Of a stretch of DNA of 64,000 nucleotides, positions 16,628-25,567 are shown in pieces (position 1 is the first letter of the stretch; each line of letters opens with the position of its first letter). Under the pieces are notes generated by a model. It worked only from the letters and a program-made list of their open reading frames with translations, had not been told where the DNA came from and searched no databases. Source of the DNA: Bacteroidales bacterium (lineage in GTDB: Bacteria; Bacteroidota; Bacteroidia; Bacteroidales; P3); NCBI GenBank assembly GCA_017446745.1, contig JAFSQF010000003.1, positions 1 to 64,000 on the forward strand, read 5' to 3'. Both the position numbers and the translations under genes were made by a program.

Positions 16628-18856
16628 TTACAGTTTCCGCTCGATGAAGTCGGTCATAAGCTTGTAGAGGTTCAGGCGCGTGTTGCCGCCATAGATGCTG
16701 TGGTTCTTGTTCGGATAGATACGGAATTCGAACTGTTTGTCCGCTTTCTCCAGGGCTGTGACCATGTCGGCGGCATTCTGGAAGTGCACGTTGTCGTCCC
16801 CCGTGCCGTGCACCAGCAGGTAGTTGCCCTTCAGGCGGTCAGCAAAGTTCAGCGGCGAGTTGTTGTCGTAGCCGTCGGGATTTTCCTGCGGACGCTGCAA
16901 AAAACGCTCGGTGTAGATATTGTCGTAGTAGCGCCATGTGATGACCGGAGCCACGGCTATGGCACTCTTGAACACGTCGTTACCCTTCAGGATACAGAGC
17001 GACGACAGGTAGCCCCCGAAGCTCCAGCCGAAAATGCCGATGCGGCTCTCGTCAATCCAAGGTTTCTTGCCGAACCATTTGGCAGCCTCTATGGCATCGA
17101 TGCACTCGTAGTGCCCCAAGTTTCTATAGGTCACCTTTTTCCAGTCGGCGCCACGTCCCCCGGTACCGCGCCCGTCGAAACAGGCCACCACGTAGCCTTT
17201 CTGCGCCAACATACGGAACCAATAGTAGTCGCTATAGCCATAACTATTTGTCACCTGCTGGTTGCCAGGCCCTCCATAGACATAGAAGAATAGCGGGTAC
17301 TGCTTGTTCTCGTCGAAATTGGCCGGTTTGATAATGTAGTAGTTCAGCTCTATGCCCTCCGATGTGGTAAGCGTGCCGAACTCTTTTCTCTCCCGTCCGT
17401 ATTCCGCCATGCGCTGCCGTAGCTGTGCGTTGTCTTGCAGCACCTTAACCAGTTTACCCTTGCTGTCGTGCAACGTATATATCGGCGGCATATTGGCGTT
17501 GCTATAGATGCAGATATAATATTTGCAGCCCTCACTGAACTTCGCAGCGTATGTTCCGGCAACATATTTATTGTCGACAAGCAATGCCTGCAACTCGTCG
17601 CCGTCCAAATACTGGCGCATGGCATCCACAGTATAGTTCAGGCAGGTGGTCTTTGTTTTCTTACCCCCATATTCCACCATCGAGAGGCTTTTGTTAATGG
17701 CTCCGTGCTCATGGCTCGTGTAGTAGATACGCTTGGCTTTCTCATCTATGGCGCACACCTCCACCACGTCGTAATCGCCCGACGTGACTTGCTTTATCAG
17801 CTGTCCCTCCATGTTGTAAAGATACAGATGGTTGTAGCCGTTCTTTTCGCTGTTCAGCAGGAAGGTCTTGCCGTCCGCGAGGAATTTCCATGTCTCTGGC
17901 ACTTCAACGTATGCTTTGTCCTCTTCGGTGTAGAGCGTTCTTATCTTTCCTGTAGTGGCATTGGCTACAAGGAGCTCCATCTTGTTCTGCAAACGATTCA
18001 TACGCATGAAAGCAAGCTGATTGGGGTCATTGGTCCATTGCATCCGAGGCAGGTACTGGTCGTTTTCGCTGCCTGTGTTGAGACGCAGCGCGCGGTTCTC
18101 GTCGAGGCTGTAGATATAGATGTCAACCACCGAGTTGTCCTCGCCGGCTTTAGGATACTTATAGGTGTAGTTCTCCGGATATAGCTCGCCCCACATCTGC
18201 ATGGTGTATTCCTTCACCCCGCTCTCGTCGAAGCGGTAGTAGGCTATGCGCTTGCTGTCCGGGCTCCAATAGAAGCCCTGCGTTATGGCGAATTCCTCCT
18301 CATACACCCAGTCCGTCGTGCCGTTGATGATCGCATTCATCCGCCCGTCGCTCGTTATCTGATGCTCTTTCAGCCCCTCCAGTTCCATGTAGTACAAGTT
18401 ATTGTCCCGAACGTAGGCCACCTTTGTGCCGTCAGGCGAAAGGGTCGTCAACCGCTGTTTGCCTCCTCCTGTCAGTTTCGTGAATCCACCGTCTGCCATA
18501 TCGTAGATATAGTAGTCCGACACCCCGCTGTGGCGGTAGATAGGCTCGAAACCACTGCTCAGTAGTATCTTCTGCTCGTCAGCCGAAAACTCATAGTCCT
18601 CTATCGCCGGCACCGCATTGCCGAAACTACACACCGTCCCCTCCTTCTCCCCCGACTTGTACGAATACTTGTCAATCCCCGTGCGCGTAAGCACGCAATA
18701 GTGCTCCCCGTCCTGCATCGACCGTATGCTTTGGATTCCTCGGGGCGCAAAGGTACCCTTGCTCCATATATCTTCCAATGTGATTCGTTTTGCTGGCTGT
18801 GCCATCATAGTTAATGCTGCTGCAAACAATGATAATAAAAGTGTTATACGTTTCAT
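16628..18856 (-). CDS. Dipeptidyl peptidase IV (S9B prolyl peptidase)
   Basis: This exported serine peptidase removes Xaa-Pro or Xaa-Ala dipeptides from peptide N-termini, supporting protein use. The signal peptide ends near residue 20 (MMAQP). A beta-propeller domain follows, with DWVYEEEFA giving the glutamate pair that binds the substrate amino terminus. The C-terminal alpha/beta-hydrolase has the triad Ser612 (GWSFGG), Asp687 (HGTGDDNVH) and His719 (NKNHS). At 742 residues it is full length. It is transcribed leftward from a promoter at 18888-18917. Confidence 0.95.
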   Translation of the reverse strand: MKRITLLLSLFAAALTMMAQPAKRITLEDIWSKGTFAPRGIQSIRSMQDGEHYCVLTRTGIDKYSYKSGEKEGTVCSFGNAVPAIEDYEFSADEQKILLSSGFEPIYRHSGVSDYYIYDMADGGFTKLTGGGKQRLTTLSPDGTKVAYVRDNNLYYMELEGLKEHQITSDGRMNAIINGTTDWVYEEEFAITQGFYWSPDSKRIAYYRFDESGVKEYTMQMWGELYPENYTYKYPKAGEDNSVVDIYIYSLDENRALRLNTGSENDQYLPRMQWTNDPNQLAFMRMNRLQNKMELLVANATTGKIRTLYTEEDKAYVEVPETWKFLADGKTFLLNSEKNGYNHLYLYNMEGQLIKQVTSGDYDVVEVCAIDEKAKRIYYTSHEHGAINKSLSMVEYGGKKTKTTCLNYTVDAMRQYLDGDELQALLVDNKYVAGTYAAKFSEGCKYYICIYSNANMPPIYTLHDSKGKLVKVLQDNAQLRQRMAEYGRERKEFGTLTTSEGIELNYYIIKPANFDENKQYPLFFYVYGGPGNQQVTNSYGYSDYYWFRMLAQKGYVVACFDGRGTGGRGADWKKVTYRNLGHYECIDAIEAAKWFGKKPWIDESRIGIFGWSFGGYLSSLCILKGNDVFKSAIAVAPVITWRYYDNIYTERFLQRPQENPDGYDNNSPLNFADRLKGNYLLVHGTGDDNVHFQNAADMVTALEKADKQFEFRIYPNKNHSIYGGNTRLNLYKLMTDFIERKL

Positions 18857-18887
18857 TTTGTATTATTATTTATCGTCAAACAGAATG

Positions 18888-18917
18888 CAAAAATACTAAA
18901 AAAAATTATTATCCAAA
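18888..18917 (-). promoter_or_regulatory. Promoter of the dipeptidyl peptidase gene
   Basis: Read leftward, the -7 box is TATTTTTG (18888-18895) and the -33 element is TTTG (18914-18917), with an 18-nt gap. The ATG is about 32 nt downstream. Confidence 0.65.
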
Positions 18918-18932
18918 TAAAGCCCCTCAAAT

Positions 18933-19286
18933 AACCCCGTAGGGGTTCCCGTTCTGCAGTGAAAGCATATCTCCAGGCTCTCAATCCCCGTAGGGGATTC
19001 CGTTCGATATATAATGACAGAACATGGCTGTCGATATTTGTCTACACATTGGCGAAGCTGGGAAGCTTCGCCTCCTACATGGCAAAGCTGGGAAGCTTTG
19101 CCTCCTATTTGGCGAAGCTGGGAAGCTTCGCCTCTTATCCCCGTAGGGGATTCCGTACAGTAGCTAACGCACATCACCCTCATCAGTCTCTATCCCCGTA
19201 GGGGATTCCGTTCTATAAATAACCCCGTAGGGGTTCCCGTTCAGTAGTGAAAGCTTATCTCCCGGCTCTCAATCCCCGTCGGGGAT
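18933..19286. repeat. Composite repeat: hairpin families B and D
   Basis: Family D hairpins have 6-bp arms around GTA or GTC: AACCCC/GGGGTT at 18933-18947 and 19221-19235; ATCCCC/GGGGAT at 18984-18998, 19137-19151, 19192-19206 and 19272-19286. Each is followed by TCCGTTC, CCCGTTC or a close variant. Family B hairpins have 9-bp arms around loop GGGA: 19051-19072, 19081-19102 (arm GGCAAAGCT) and 19111-19132, spaced 30 bp and followed by TCCTA or TCTTA. Connecting text is also repeated: 18931-19003 recurs near 19219-19291, and the stretch from about 19000 to 19210 recurs at 58100-58260. No gene is present. Confidence 0.9.
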
Positions 19287-19392
19287 TCCGTTAAATCAAA
19301 AAGTCCTTATTCCCAAGGAACTCTTCGCAAGGAACTCTTCGCTTTCTGCGAAAAATATTATTCTTGCGAAAACAATGCCAACAACGAAAAAA

Positions 19393-19416
19393 CGCAGGCG
19401 GAGACGCCTGCGTACC
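19393..19416 (-). repeat. Hairpin family A, single copy
   Basis: On the minus strand: tag GGTA, arm CGCAGGCG, loop TCTC, arm CGCCTGCG. It pairs perfectly and differs from the 11.5-kb copies only in the loop. Confidence 0.8.
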
Positions 19417-19489
19417 ATCCTGCGGAAATTGCCGCATTGCTACAATGCAAATGTACAAACATTTCCGAAAACAACAGATTTACTCACAA

Positions 19490-19517
19490 AAAAAAGAGAC
19501 AGCCGCACCCGGTGTCC
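19490..19517 (-). terminator. Terminator downstream of tRNA-Ser
   Basis: Read leftward, GGGACACCG pairs with CGGCTGTCTC across a short GGTG loop with a bulge and is followed by a run of T. It begins about a dozen nt past the tRNA 3' end. Confidence 0.6.
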
Positions 19518-19528
19518 CTTTTTACCAG

Positions 19529-19615
19529 CGGAGAGACAGGGATTCGAACCCTGGGACCAGCAAGCTGGTCAACGGTTTTCGAGACCGCCCCGATCGACCA
19601 CTCCGGCATCTCTCC
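19529..19615 (-). tRNA. tRNA-Ser (anticodon CGA)
   Basis: The minus strand folds as an 87-nt class II tRNA. The acceptor stem is GGAGAGA paired with TCTCTCC, and the discriminator base is G. The anticodon stem CGGT/ACCG has loop CTCGAAA, giving anticodon CGA, which reads UCG. There is a long variable arm (ACCAGC/GCTGGT) and a T-loop GGTTCGAATCC. CCA is not encoded. Serine identity is supported by the long variable arm and the anticodon. Confidence 0.96.
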
Positions 19616-19767
19616 TTATTTTCGACATAAAAATCTGTGTTCAAGAAAGATATAACACCTTTTTCACACTTTTTCTTCGTCGTTTCAGTTTGCAAAAGTA
19701 CGAACTTTTTTGAAACTACAAGCATTTTTGGCAAAATAATTTATTTTTTGCTCCGCAACAACAAAAA

Positions 19768-19799
19768 TTTGGCCGAACGACAATCATTATTTATCTTTG
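19768..19799 (+). promoter_or_regulatory. Promoter of the Ser/Thr/Arg repeat protein gene
   Basis: A -33 TTTG-like element at 19768-19771 and a -7 TATCTTTG at 19792-19799, spaced 20 nt, give a good Bacteroidota promoter. The ATG is about 150 nt downstream. The rest of 19616-19950 shows nothing else. Confidence 0.7.
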
Positions 19800-19950
19800 C
19801 ACATTCTATCTCAAAGATTTTCTCAGAAGAAGACATTATCTTAAAATTAGTTAAGCGCATCAAGTTTGTTTTATTACCGAATACAAATAACCAAATAATA
19901 ACAAATCCCGACTGATGATACCGGGACCTACAACAAGAAAGGAGACCATC

Positions 19951-21228
19951 ATGAAAAAATTCATTCTGACACTGCTACTAACCCTCGCAACTCTCGCTGC
20001 TTCGGCCAATTCGGTACGCTACTTCACCAACCAACAGGCCGCCAGAGTGGCCGCAACTCTCGACGCTCAGAACGAGCTGATGATCTACTGCGGCTTCGAG
20101 TACGAGCTGGCCACCTATGTCATCGTCAACGAGGTCTGGGCCGAAGCCGTCAACAGCAAGTTCTACGAAATATGGCTGTTCGGTTTCGATGCCTATACCG
20201 GTGAGGAAATTTATATGCCCCTCGACCTGGGTTGCATCTGGCTCTACAATCCCGTCAGCGGACGCATGTACAGCGCAGCACAATATCTGCGCTTCCGCAG
20301 CAACGTGGCCATGCCCAACTTCTACTGGACCATGCCGCCCTACAACCCCTTTGTGCGCCACTACCACGACCCGCACTTCAACCGCTGCTACACCTACCAT
20401 CATCACATCCACCGCTATGGCTGGCGCCCACCCGCAGTACCAGCCCACGGCCCCTGGCCCTACCACCCCTACTACATGAGGGCCCCTCACATCCCGGCTC
20501 CCGTACCTCCCAAGCCCTTCAATCCCGGTGTAGACCACCCTGTGGCCGGCGATGGACACGGCTACATCTCAGCCCCCACACGCGGCGGTAGCACCTCGGG
20601 CACCCGTAGTGCCGCAATCAGCAGCAACCGCGGCTCCGAACGCACAGGAACGGTACGCAGCAACGCCGGCAACCCTGGAACATCCAACCGCAGCAGCGCT
20701 ACCAGCACAGAACGCAGCTCATCAAGCGCCACAACACGCAGCACCTCCACCGGAACTTCAACTCGCAGCACTTCTACCGGCACTTCAACTCGCAGCACTT
20801 CTACCGGCACCTCAACTCGCAGCACCTCAACCGGCACTTCAACCCGCTCCAACACCACCGGCACTTCAACCCGCTCCAACACCACCGGCACTTCAACCCG
20901 CTCGAACTCCACCGGCACCTCAACTCGCAGCACCTCTACCAGAACCTCAACTCGCAGCACTTCTACCGGCACCTCAACCAGCAGCACTTCCACCGGCACC
21001 TCAACCCGCAGCACTTCCGCCGGAGCCTCTACCCGCTCGTCGTCATCCTCCAGCTCCACCGAACGTTCCGACAATGCCTCATCATCACGCACCTCCGGCT
21101 CGGCACGCGTAAGCACGAGCAGCAACACCAACAACCGCGAGAGCACCTCGTCGTCACGCTCCTCAAATTCCAGCAACCGAGGCACAAGCTCCGGACGCCC
21201 AACATCTGGCACCAACGGTCGCAGATAA
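19951..21228 (+). CDS. Secreted protein with Ser/Thr/Arg tandem-repeat tail
   Basis: The 425 residues from the ATG at 19951 begin with a signal peptide ending near ASAN. A first domain of about 130 residues (RYFTNQQAARVAATL; then GEEIYMPLDLG) is followed by a His/Tyr/Pro-rich stretch (HYHDPHFNRCYTYHHH) that could bind metal. The last ~200 residues are low-complexity Ser/Thr/Arg/Gly, including about a dozen tandem copies of an 8-residue unit of the type STSTGTSTR. The DNA of these units is nearly identical, so the number of copies could change by slippage. No family was recognised for the first domain. The tail could be glycosylated or bind polyanions; this is a guess from composition. Confidence 0.75.
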   Translation: MKKFILTLLLTLATLAASANSVRYFTNQQAARVAATLDAQNELMIYCGFEYELATYVIVNEVWAEAVNSKFYEIWLFGFDAYTGEEIYMPLDLGCIWLYNPVSGRMYSAAQYLRFRSNVAMPNFYWTMPPYNPFVRHYHDPHFNRCYTYHHHIHRYGWRPPAVPAHGPWPYHPYYMRAPHIPAPVPPKPFNPGVDHPVAGDGHGYISAPTRGGSTSGTRSAAISSNRGSERTGTVRSNAGNPGTSNRSSATSTERSSSSATTRSTSTGTSTRSTSTGTSTRSTSTGTSTRSTSTGTSTRSNTTGTSTRSNTTGTSTRSNSTGTSTRSTSTRTSTRSTSTGTSTSSTSTGTSTRSTSAGASTRSSSSSSSTERSDNASSSRTSGSARVSTSSNTNNRESTSSSRSSNSSNRGTSSGRPTSGTNGRR

Positions 21229-21270
21229 CCCTCCCCAAAACTGGGTAAAACACAAAATCAAAACAGTAAA

Positions 21271-22140
21271 ATGCAGAATTTCAAATCCAGCGAACTGGTA
21301 CTGGCTCCCAACGGGAGCCTTTACCACATTAATATGACCGGACGCGAACTGGCCGACAACATCATCCTGATGGGCGACCCCTCGCGCGTCAACATGTTCA
21401 AAGACATTTTCGAAAACATTGAGTTCGAAAGCATAAACCGCGAAATTCATACCCTCACAGGCCGCTACCACGGACAACGCTTCACTGCGCTGAGTACCGG
21501 GATGGGTTGCGACAACATCGACATCATCATGACCGAACTCGATGCCGCCGCCAACATCGACCTCGCACATCGCTCCGTCAACGCCAGCCACCGCACACTC
21601 AACCTGGTGCGTGTTGGCACTTCTGGCTCCCTCCACAGCGAAATCCCCGTGGGCTCGCTGGTGGCATCGGCCTACGCCATAGGCCTCGACGGTCTGCTTA
21701 ACTGGTACAGGCACGACGACAGCCAACTGGAAGAGCCCATGGCACAATCTTTCGCCGCCCACATGCAGCTGCCTCAGCGCATCGGACACCCCTACTGCGC
21801 CAAAGGAAGTGCAGAGCTATTACATCGCGTTGAGAATTTCACCGTGAAAGGCATCACGGCGACTGCACCTGGCTTCTACGGCCCGCAGGGGCGCTACATT
21901 CGCCTGGCCCCTGCCATCGACGACCTCAACGAGAAACTCGCCACATTCCATTGGGACGGCCTTAAAGTAACCAACCTCGAAATGGAAACATCCGCCATCT
22001 ATGGAATGTCGTCTCTTTTAGGACACAACGCCCTAACCGTATGCCTGATAATAGCCAACCGCGCCGACGGGACTTTTTTGAACGACTATCACGGGCAGAT
22101 GCACGACACGCTTGTGAAAATCATGGAATCGCTGCTATGA
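21271..22140 (+). CDS. Nucleoside phosphorylase (uridine phosphorylase-like)
   Basis: A PNP/UDP-family phosphorylase that splits nucleosides with phosphate for salvage. Visible features are ILMGDPSRV near the N-terminus (phosphate-binding GDP), VRVGTSGSL, and the NLEMETSAIY ribose-binding segment with its conserved Met-Glu. It has 289 residues, full length. Residues in the base pocket are not enough to fix uridine against purine specificity. The following small exported protein starts within its stop codon (ATGA, 22137-22140), so the two are coupled. Confidence 0.88.
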   Translation: MQNFKSSELVLAPNGSLYHINMTGRELADNIILMGDPSRVNMFKDIFENIEFESINREIHTLTGRYHGQRFTALSTGMGCDNIDIIMTELDAAANIDLAHRSVNASHRTLNLVRVGTSGSLHSEIPVGSLVASAYAIGLDGLLNWYRHDDSQLEEPMAQSFAAHMQLPQRIGHPYCAKGSAELLHRVENFTVKGITATAPGFYGPQGRYIRLAPAIDDLNEKLATFHWDGLKVTNLEMETSAIYGMSSLLGHNALTVCLIIANRADGTFLNDYHGQMHDTLVKIMESLL

Positions 22141-22604
22141 AAAAAAATCCCCTCCTTACAGCTTTAGTCTTTTTCTTTTGCCTCCTGCCCTCCCTTTCCC
22201 ATGCCCAGGCCAGCTATATCGCCGAGCAGCTGGGACGCGACGCACACCACATCGTGCAGTCGCTCGGCGCCTTTGTGGGCAACGAACGCGCCGAAAGCCA
22301 GCAGTTCGACATCACCTATATGCCCGCCGGCAACCACGTGGAGGGCGTCATGATTATCAACACCGCCGACTACCGTTGCACCTTCAAGATGGACCCCTCC
22401 AACGAAGTCTGCTACCAGATCATCCTCGACGTGCGCAGTGCCGACTTCCTGCGCGACTTCAACCGCCTCTTCCAGGTCTACCCCACCGAGAACCCCGACA
22501 GCGACGACAAAACCATGCACTTCGGCGACAAGCTGATCCGCGTCCGCGAAACCTCCTCCACCACCTCCCGCTTCCGCTCCTTCTCCCTCTCCGAAAAAAA
22601 ATAG
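22137..22604 (+). CDS. Small exported protein coupled to the phosphorylase
   Basis: The 155 residues have a signal peptide (cleavage near SHAQ, residue 24) and a mixed alpha/beta mature part rich in Asp and Arg (NTADYRCTFKMDPSNE). It starts at the ATG overlapping the phosphorylase stop. No family was recognised. It may be periplasmic; there is no lipobox. Confidence 0.7.
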   Translation: MKKNPLLTALVFFFCLLPSLSHAQASYIAEQLGRDAHHIVQSLGAFVGNERAESQQFDITYMPAGNHVEGVMIINTADYRCTFKMDPSNEVCYQIILDVRSADFLRDFNRLFQVYPTENPDSDDKTMHFGDKLIRVRETSSTTSRFRSFSLSEKK

Positions 22605-22672
22605 CATATGCCATGAGAAGGTACTCCGCTCACTCAAAGAAATGGGATTCACCTTGTAAAACATATTTTTAT

Positions 22673-23533
22673 ATGGACAAGAAAAAAGTAAACCATACAG
22701 AAATATCTGTTCTATATAACTTGCCAGATAATTGGGCAGAAGAGACGGCGTTTTCATTCGAGCATCTGTCCGAACTGGTGCTGCAGTTGCACGATTCCGC
22801 CTATTCGGCAACCGTGAAGGCGATAAATCGCTTTGCCACGATAAGAAACTATGTCATTGGATTCTATATTGTGGAATATGAACAGCATGGCAATGACCGT
22901 GCCAAGTATGGTGACCGTCTGTTGAAGCGTTTGGCAGAGAAAGTAAACAAGAGGGGAATCAACGAAACTTTGCTCACAAATAGCCGTAAGTTCTATTTGA
23001 CTTATCCCCAAATAAAAGACTATCTGACTGCAATTTCTCCGACGGCATCGGAGAAATCTGCCGAAAAAAGTCCGACGCTGTCGGATAAATTCATCACACC
23101 AGCTACTGAGCTTGTTTCCATGCTCTCTTTTTCTCATATTGTTGAGATTCTGACCGTCGATGACCCTTTGGCTCGATTTTTCTACGAAACAGAGTGCATC
23201 CGCTGTTGCTGGAACGTGAAAGAGCTGCGTAGACAGATTTCGACAAATCTCTATTTCCGTGCTGGTGTAAGCAAGAATCCCCAACTGCTGATAGACAGGA
23301 CGGAGAAAAACAGTTTGCCTGCATTAACCATCAGAGATCCGTTCTCGTTTGAGTTCCTTGGCTTACGCCCAGAAGCTTTTACAGAAAGCGATTTGGAGAA
23401 TGCCTTGATAGGACATCTGCAAGAATTCCTACTCGAAATGGGCAAAGGGTTCTGCTTCGAGGCAAGGCAGAAAAGGATGATTATCGACGATGAATACTAC
23501 TTTGCCGACTTGGTGTTCTGTTACACTTTTTAG
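22673..23533 (+). pseudogene. YhcG/DUF1016 nuclease, truncated before the catalytic EXK
   Basis: The 286 residues match the DUF1016 layout: the N-terminal domain (LHDSAYSATVKAINRFATIRN, YGDRLLKRLA), a linker, then FFYETECIRCCWNVKELRRQ and the start of the nuclease fold (LQEFLLEMGKGFCFEARQ, DDEYYFADLVF). The frame stops right after FADLVF, so Asp may be present but the Glu-x-Lys strand and about 85 more residues are missing. The sequence that follows is unrelated and leads into the 63-bp hairpin array. The ATG at 22673 fits the family start. The linker is coded by two palindromes (23033-23085). Confidence 0.8.
23033..23085 (+). repeat. Two palindromes within the truncated yhcG linker
   Basis: ATTTCTCCGA and TCGGAGAAAT pair perfectly around CGGCA (23033-23057), and TCCGAC / GTCGGA around GCT (23071-23085). 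They encode the ISPTASEKSAEKSPTLSDKF-type linker. They are unrelated in sequence to those in the other yhcG gene but lie at the matching position. Confidence 0.75.
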
Positions 23534-23635
23534 TCGCACTTTTTGTAAAATAATACACTTTTCTGTCGGAGTTATGTCAATGGCCGCAGAAGACATCTTT
23601 ATTTAAGATTGGTGAGGGTTGATTGTTTTCGCATT

Positions 23636-24029
23636 GGTCAGGTTGGGAAACCTGACCTCCTACAGGAAACAATGCTCAGGGATGGCTCTTTTGGTCAGGT
23701 TGGGAAACCTGACCTCCTACAGGAAACAATGCTCGGGGATGGCACTTTTCGCATTGGTCAGGTTGGGAAACCTGACCTCCTACAGGAAACAATGCTCAGG
23801 GATGGCCGTTTTCGCATTGGTCAGGTTGGGAAACCTGACCTCCTACAGGAAACAATGCTCAGGGATGGCCGTTTTCGCATTGGTCAGGTTGGGAAACCTG
23901 ACCTCCTACAGGAAACAATGCTCAGGGATGGCACTTTTCGCATTGGTCAGGTTGGGAGACCTGACCTCCTACAGGAAACAATGTTCAGGGATGGCACTTT
24001 TTGCATTGGTCAGGTTGGGAAAACTGACC
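23636..24029. repeat. Hairpin family C array, seven copies, 63-bp period
   Basis: Hairpins with 9-bp arms GGTCAGGTT and AACCTGACC around GGGA start at 23636, 23693, 23756, 23819, 23882, 23945 and 24008. The first interval is 57 bp and the others are 63 bp. Each is followed by TCCTAC and a conserved connector containing GGAAACAATG. The sixth copy has a G-T pair in the stem and the seventh is mismatched, i.e. decaying at the right end. The last copy ends at the stop codon of the leftward trkH gene, so the array is in its 3' flank. No gene is present; the period of 63 keeps several frames open. Confidence 0.92.
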
Positions 24030-24031
24030 TC

Positions 24032-25507
24032 CTACCATCTCTTCCAGAAGGAGGGCAGCAGCAGGATGAGGACGGTGAGGCACTCGAGGCGGCCAAGGAG
24101 CATGAGGAGACAACAGATCCATTTCGCCGCGGACGGGAAAAGAGTGTAGCTGCCGAAGCCGCCACAGTCGCCTAACCCTGGGCCATAGCCGCTGACGCAG
24201 CCGAAGACAGCCCCCAAAGCCTCGTTGGCATTGACACCGCACAGCAGAAGGGCAAGCAGACCCATCAAAAGAGTTCCAATAAAAACGAAGAACGTCACCG
24301 TAACATTGGTAATCATATATTTGCTCACCGGACTACCATTCAGGCGAACGGGGTTATAGGCATGAGGATGGAGGCGGTTGGCAAGCATATTCCGCGTGCT
24401 GCGGAACATAATGAGCACACGCATCACCTTCACTCCACCCGTGGTAGACCCCGCCATACCGCCACAGAGGCAAAGCAGCAGGAACAGGAACACCACCGGC
24501 GTCCACCAGAGCCGCGTGTCGGCGACGACACTCCCCGTGGTGGTCAGCACACTCAGGGTTTGCACCACCGACAACCGCAGAGCCTCGCCCATGCCATATC
24601 CATGGTGCGAATGAAGCACATACATCACGAAGGCAGAAGCCACCACGGCAACGGCCAGATAAAAGATGAACTGGTCGAGCTTGCGCTTGATTTTGCTCCA
24701 GCGGAAAGTGAAGAAATTGTAGAGCAGCGCGAAGTTGATACCGCCAACGAACATACTGGTGGCAAGCAGATATTGCTGAAGCGGCGTGAAACGGGCTATG
24801 CTGTCGGAATAGATAGAGAAGCCGCCGGTAGAGATATTGGTGAACGTCAGATTCACAGCCTCCCACAGCGTCATGCCCGAGAGCATGAGAAGGATGATGA
24901 AGAGGGCGGAGAGCGAGAGGTAGACGACAAGGGTTTGGCGCACCATGGTGCTCATCGTCACCGCCGTCTTGCCGCTGTTGTCGGCACTGCTGGTCTCGGC
25001 GGCATAGAGGGCATACTTGTTGAGGCCCAACGAAGGAACCACGGCAAGGACCAGCAAGATGATGCCGAAACCGCCGAGCCACTGCGAGAGGCTGCGCCAT
25101 AGCAGCAGTGAGGGGGGCAAAGCCTCGACATCGGCAAGGATTGTGGCCCCCGTGGTGGTCAGTCCAGAGAAAGACTCAAAGACCGCATCCGTCAACGAGA
25201 TGGAGAAATGGATATCGAACACCGACCCACCATATCTTACACCGGCCAGCAGGAACGGGAGGGCACCGAAGAGGCACATGACCACCCACATCAGGGTGAC
25301 GGTGATGAAAGAGCTGCGACGGTCGGCGTTGTCGGTGCCGCGATGACGCGGCAACCGGCGAAGCAACAGCAGCCCCGCCAAAGCGGTGATGAGCCCTGCC
25401 GCGAGGATACCCCAGTGCGACCCGTCGGCATAGTGGAACGCCGGGATGAGGCATACCAACATACCTACCCCCTCCCCTATCAGCGGGACACCGAGCGGCC
25501 GCAACAA
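24032..25507 (-). CDS. TrkH-family potassium uptake protein (second copy)
   Basis: This inner-membrane, ion-conducting subunit has about 10-12 hydrophobic segments over 491 residues, with the K+ selectivity-type loops FSGLTTTGAT, FTNISTGGFS, LTTTGSV and VSGYGPGLGD. It works with the cytoplasmic gating subunit TrkA. The start is uncertain: the frame is open upstream to the stop near 25564 without ATG, GTG or TTG, so the TTG at 25507 is the earliest candidate. It is the last gene of a leftward trkA-trkH-trkH unit, 60 bp after the first trkH. The two TrkH proteins are clearly diverged. Confidence 0.9.
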   Translation of the reverse strand: MLRPLGVPLIGEGVGMLVCLIPAFHYADGSHWGILAAGLITALAGLLLLRRLPRHRGTDNADRRSSFITVTLMWVVMCLFGALPFLLAGVRYGGSVFDIHFSISLTDAVFESFSGLTTTGATILADVEALPPSLLLWRSLSQWLGGFGIILLVLAVVPSLGLNKYALYAAETSSADNSGKTAVTMSTMVRQTLVVYLSLSALFIILLMLSGMTLWEAVNLTFTNISTGGFSIYSDSIARFTPLQQYLLATSMFVGGINFALLYNFFTFRWSKIKRKLDQFIFYLAVAVVASAFVMYVLHSHHGYGMGEALRLSVVQTLSVLTTTGSVVADTRLWWTPVVFLFLLLCLCGGMAGSTTGGVKVMRVLIMFRSTRNMLANRLHPHAYNPVRLNGSPVSKYMITNVTVTFFVFIGTLLMGLLALLLCGVNANEALGAVFGCVSGYGPGLGDCGGFGSYTLFPSAAKWICCLLMLLGRLECLTVLILLLPSFWKRW

Positions 25508-25567
25508 CGACCCAACGCCAATATGTTTACCTGCACGCGTTTTCGTTTTACTGTGTTTTTTCTATAG

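Noticed and set aside
20562..21215. Leftward Glu/Val/Leu-rich open frame opposite the Ser/Thr repeats
   Set aside because: It is the complement of the tandem repeat with no start context; the plus-strand protein has a signal peptide and promoter.
22178..22672. Upstream extension of the truncated yhcG frame
   Set aside because: It overlaps the exported protein gene at 22137-22604 in another frame and has a biased Arg/Pro composition. The ATG at 22673 matches the family start.
23636..24029. CRISPR array
   Set aside because: Copies are regularly spaced, but the sequences between the hairpins are also conserved, so there are no unique spacers. No cas genes are present.
23636..24029. Pseudoknot between loop GGGA and the following TCCT
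   Set aside because: The bases can pair, but the sites are directly next to a 9-bp stem with no linker, so an intramolecular pseudoknot is not sterically reasonable.
23609..24175. Long open frames in two reading frames across the 63-bp array
   Set aside because: They arise because the 63-bp repeat is a multiple of three. The products are pure repeats with no start context and no protein-like composition.
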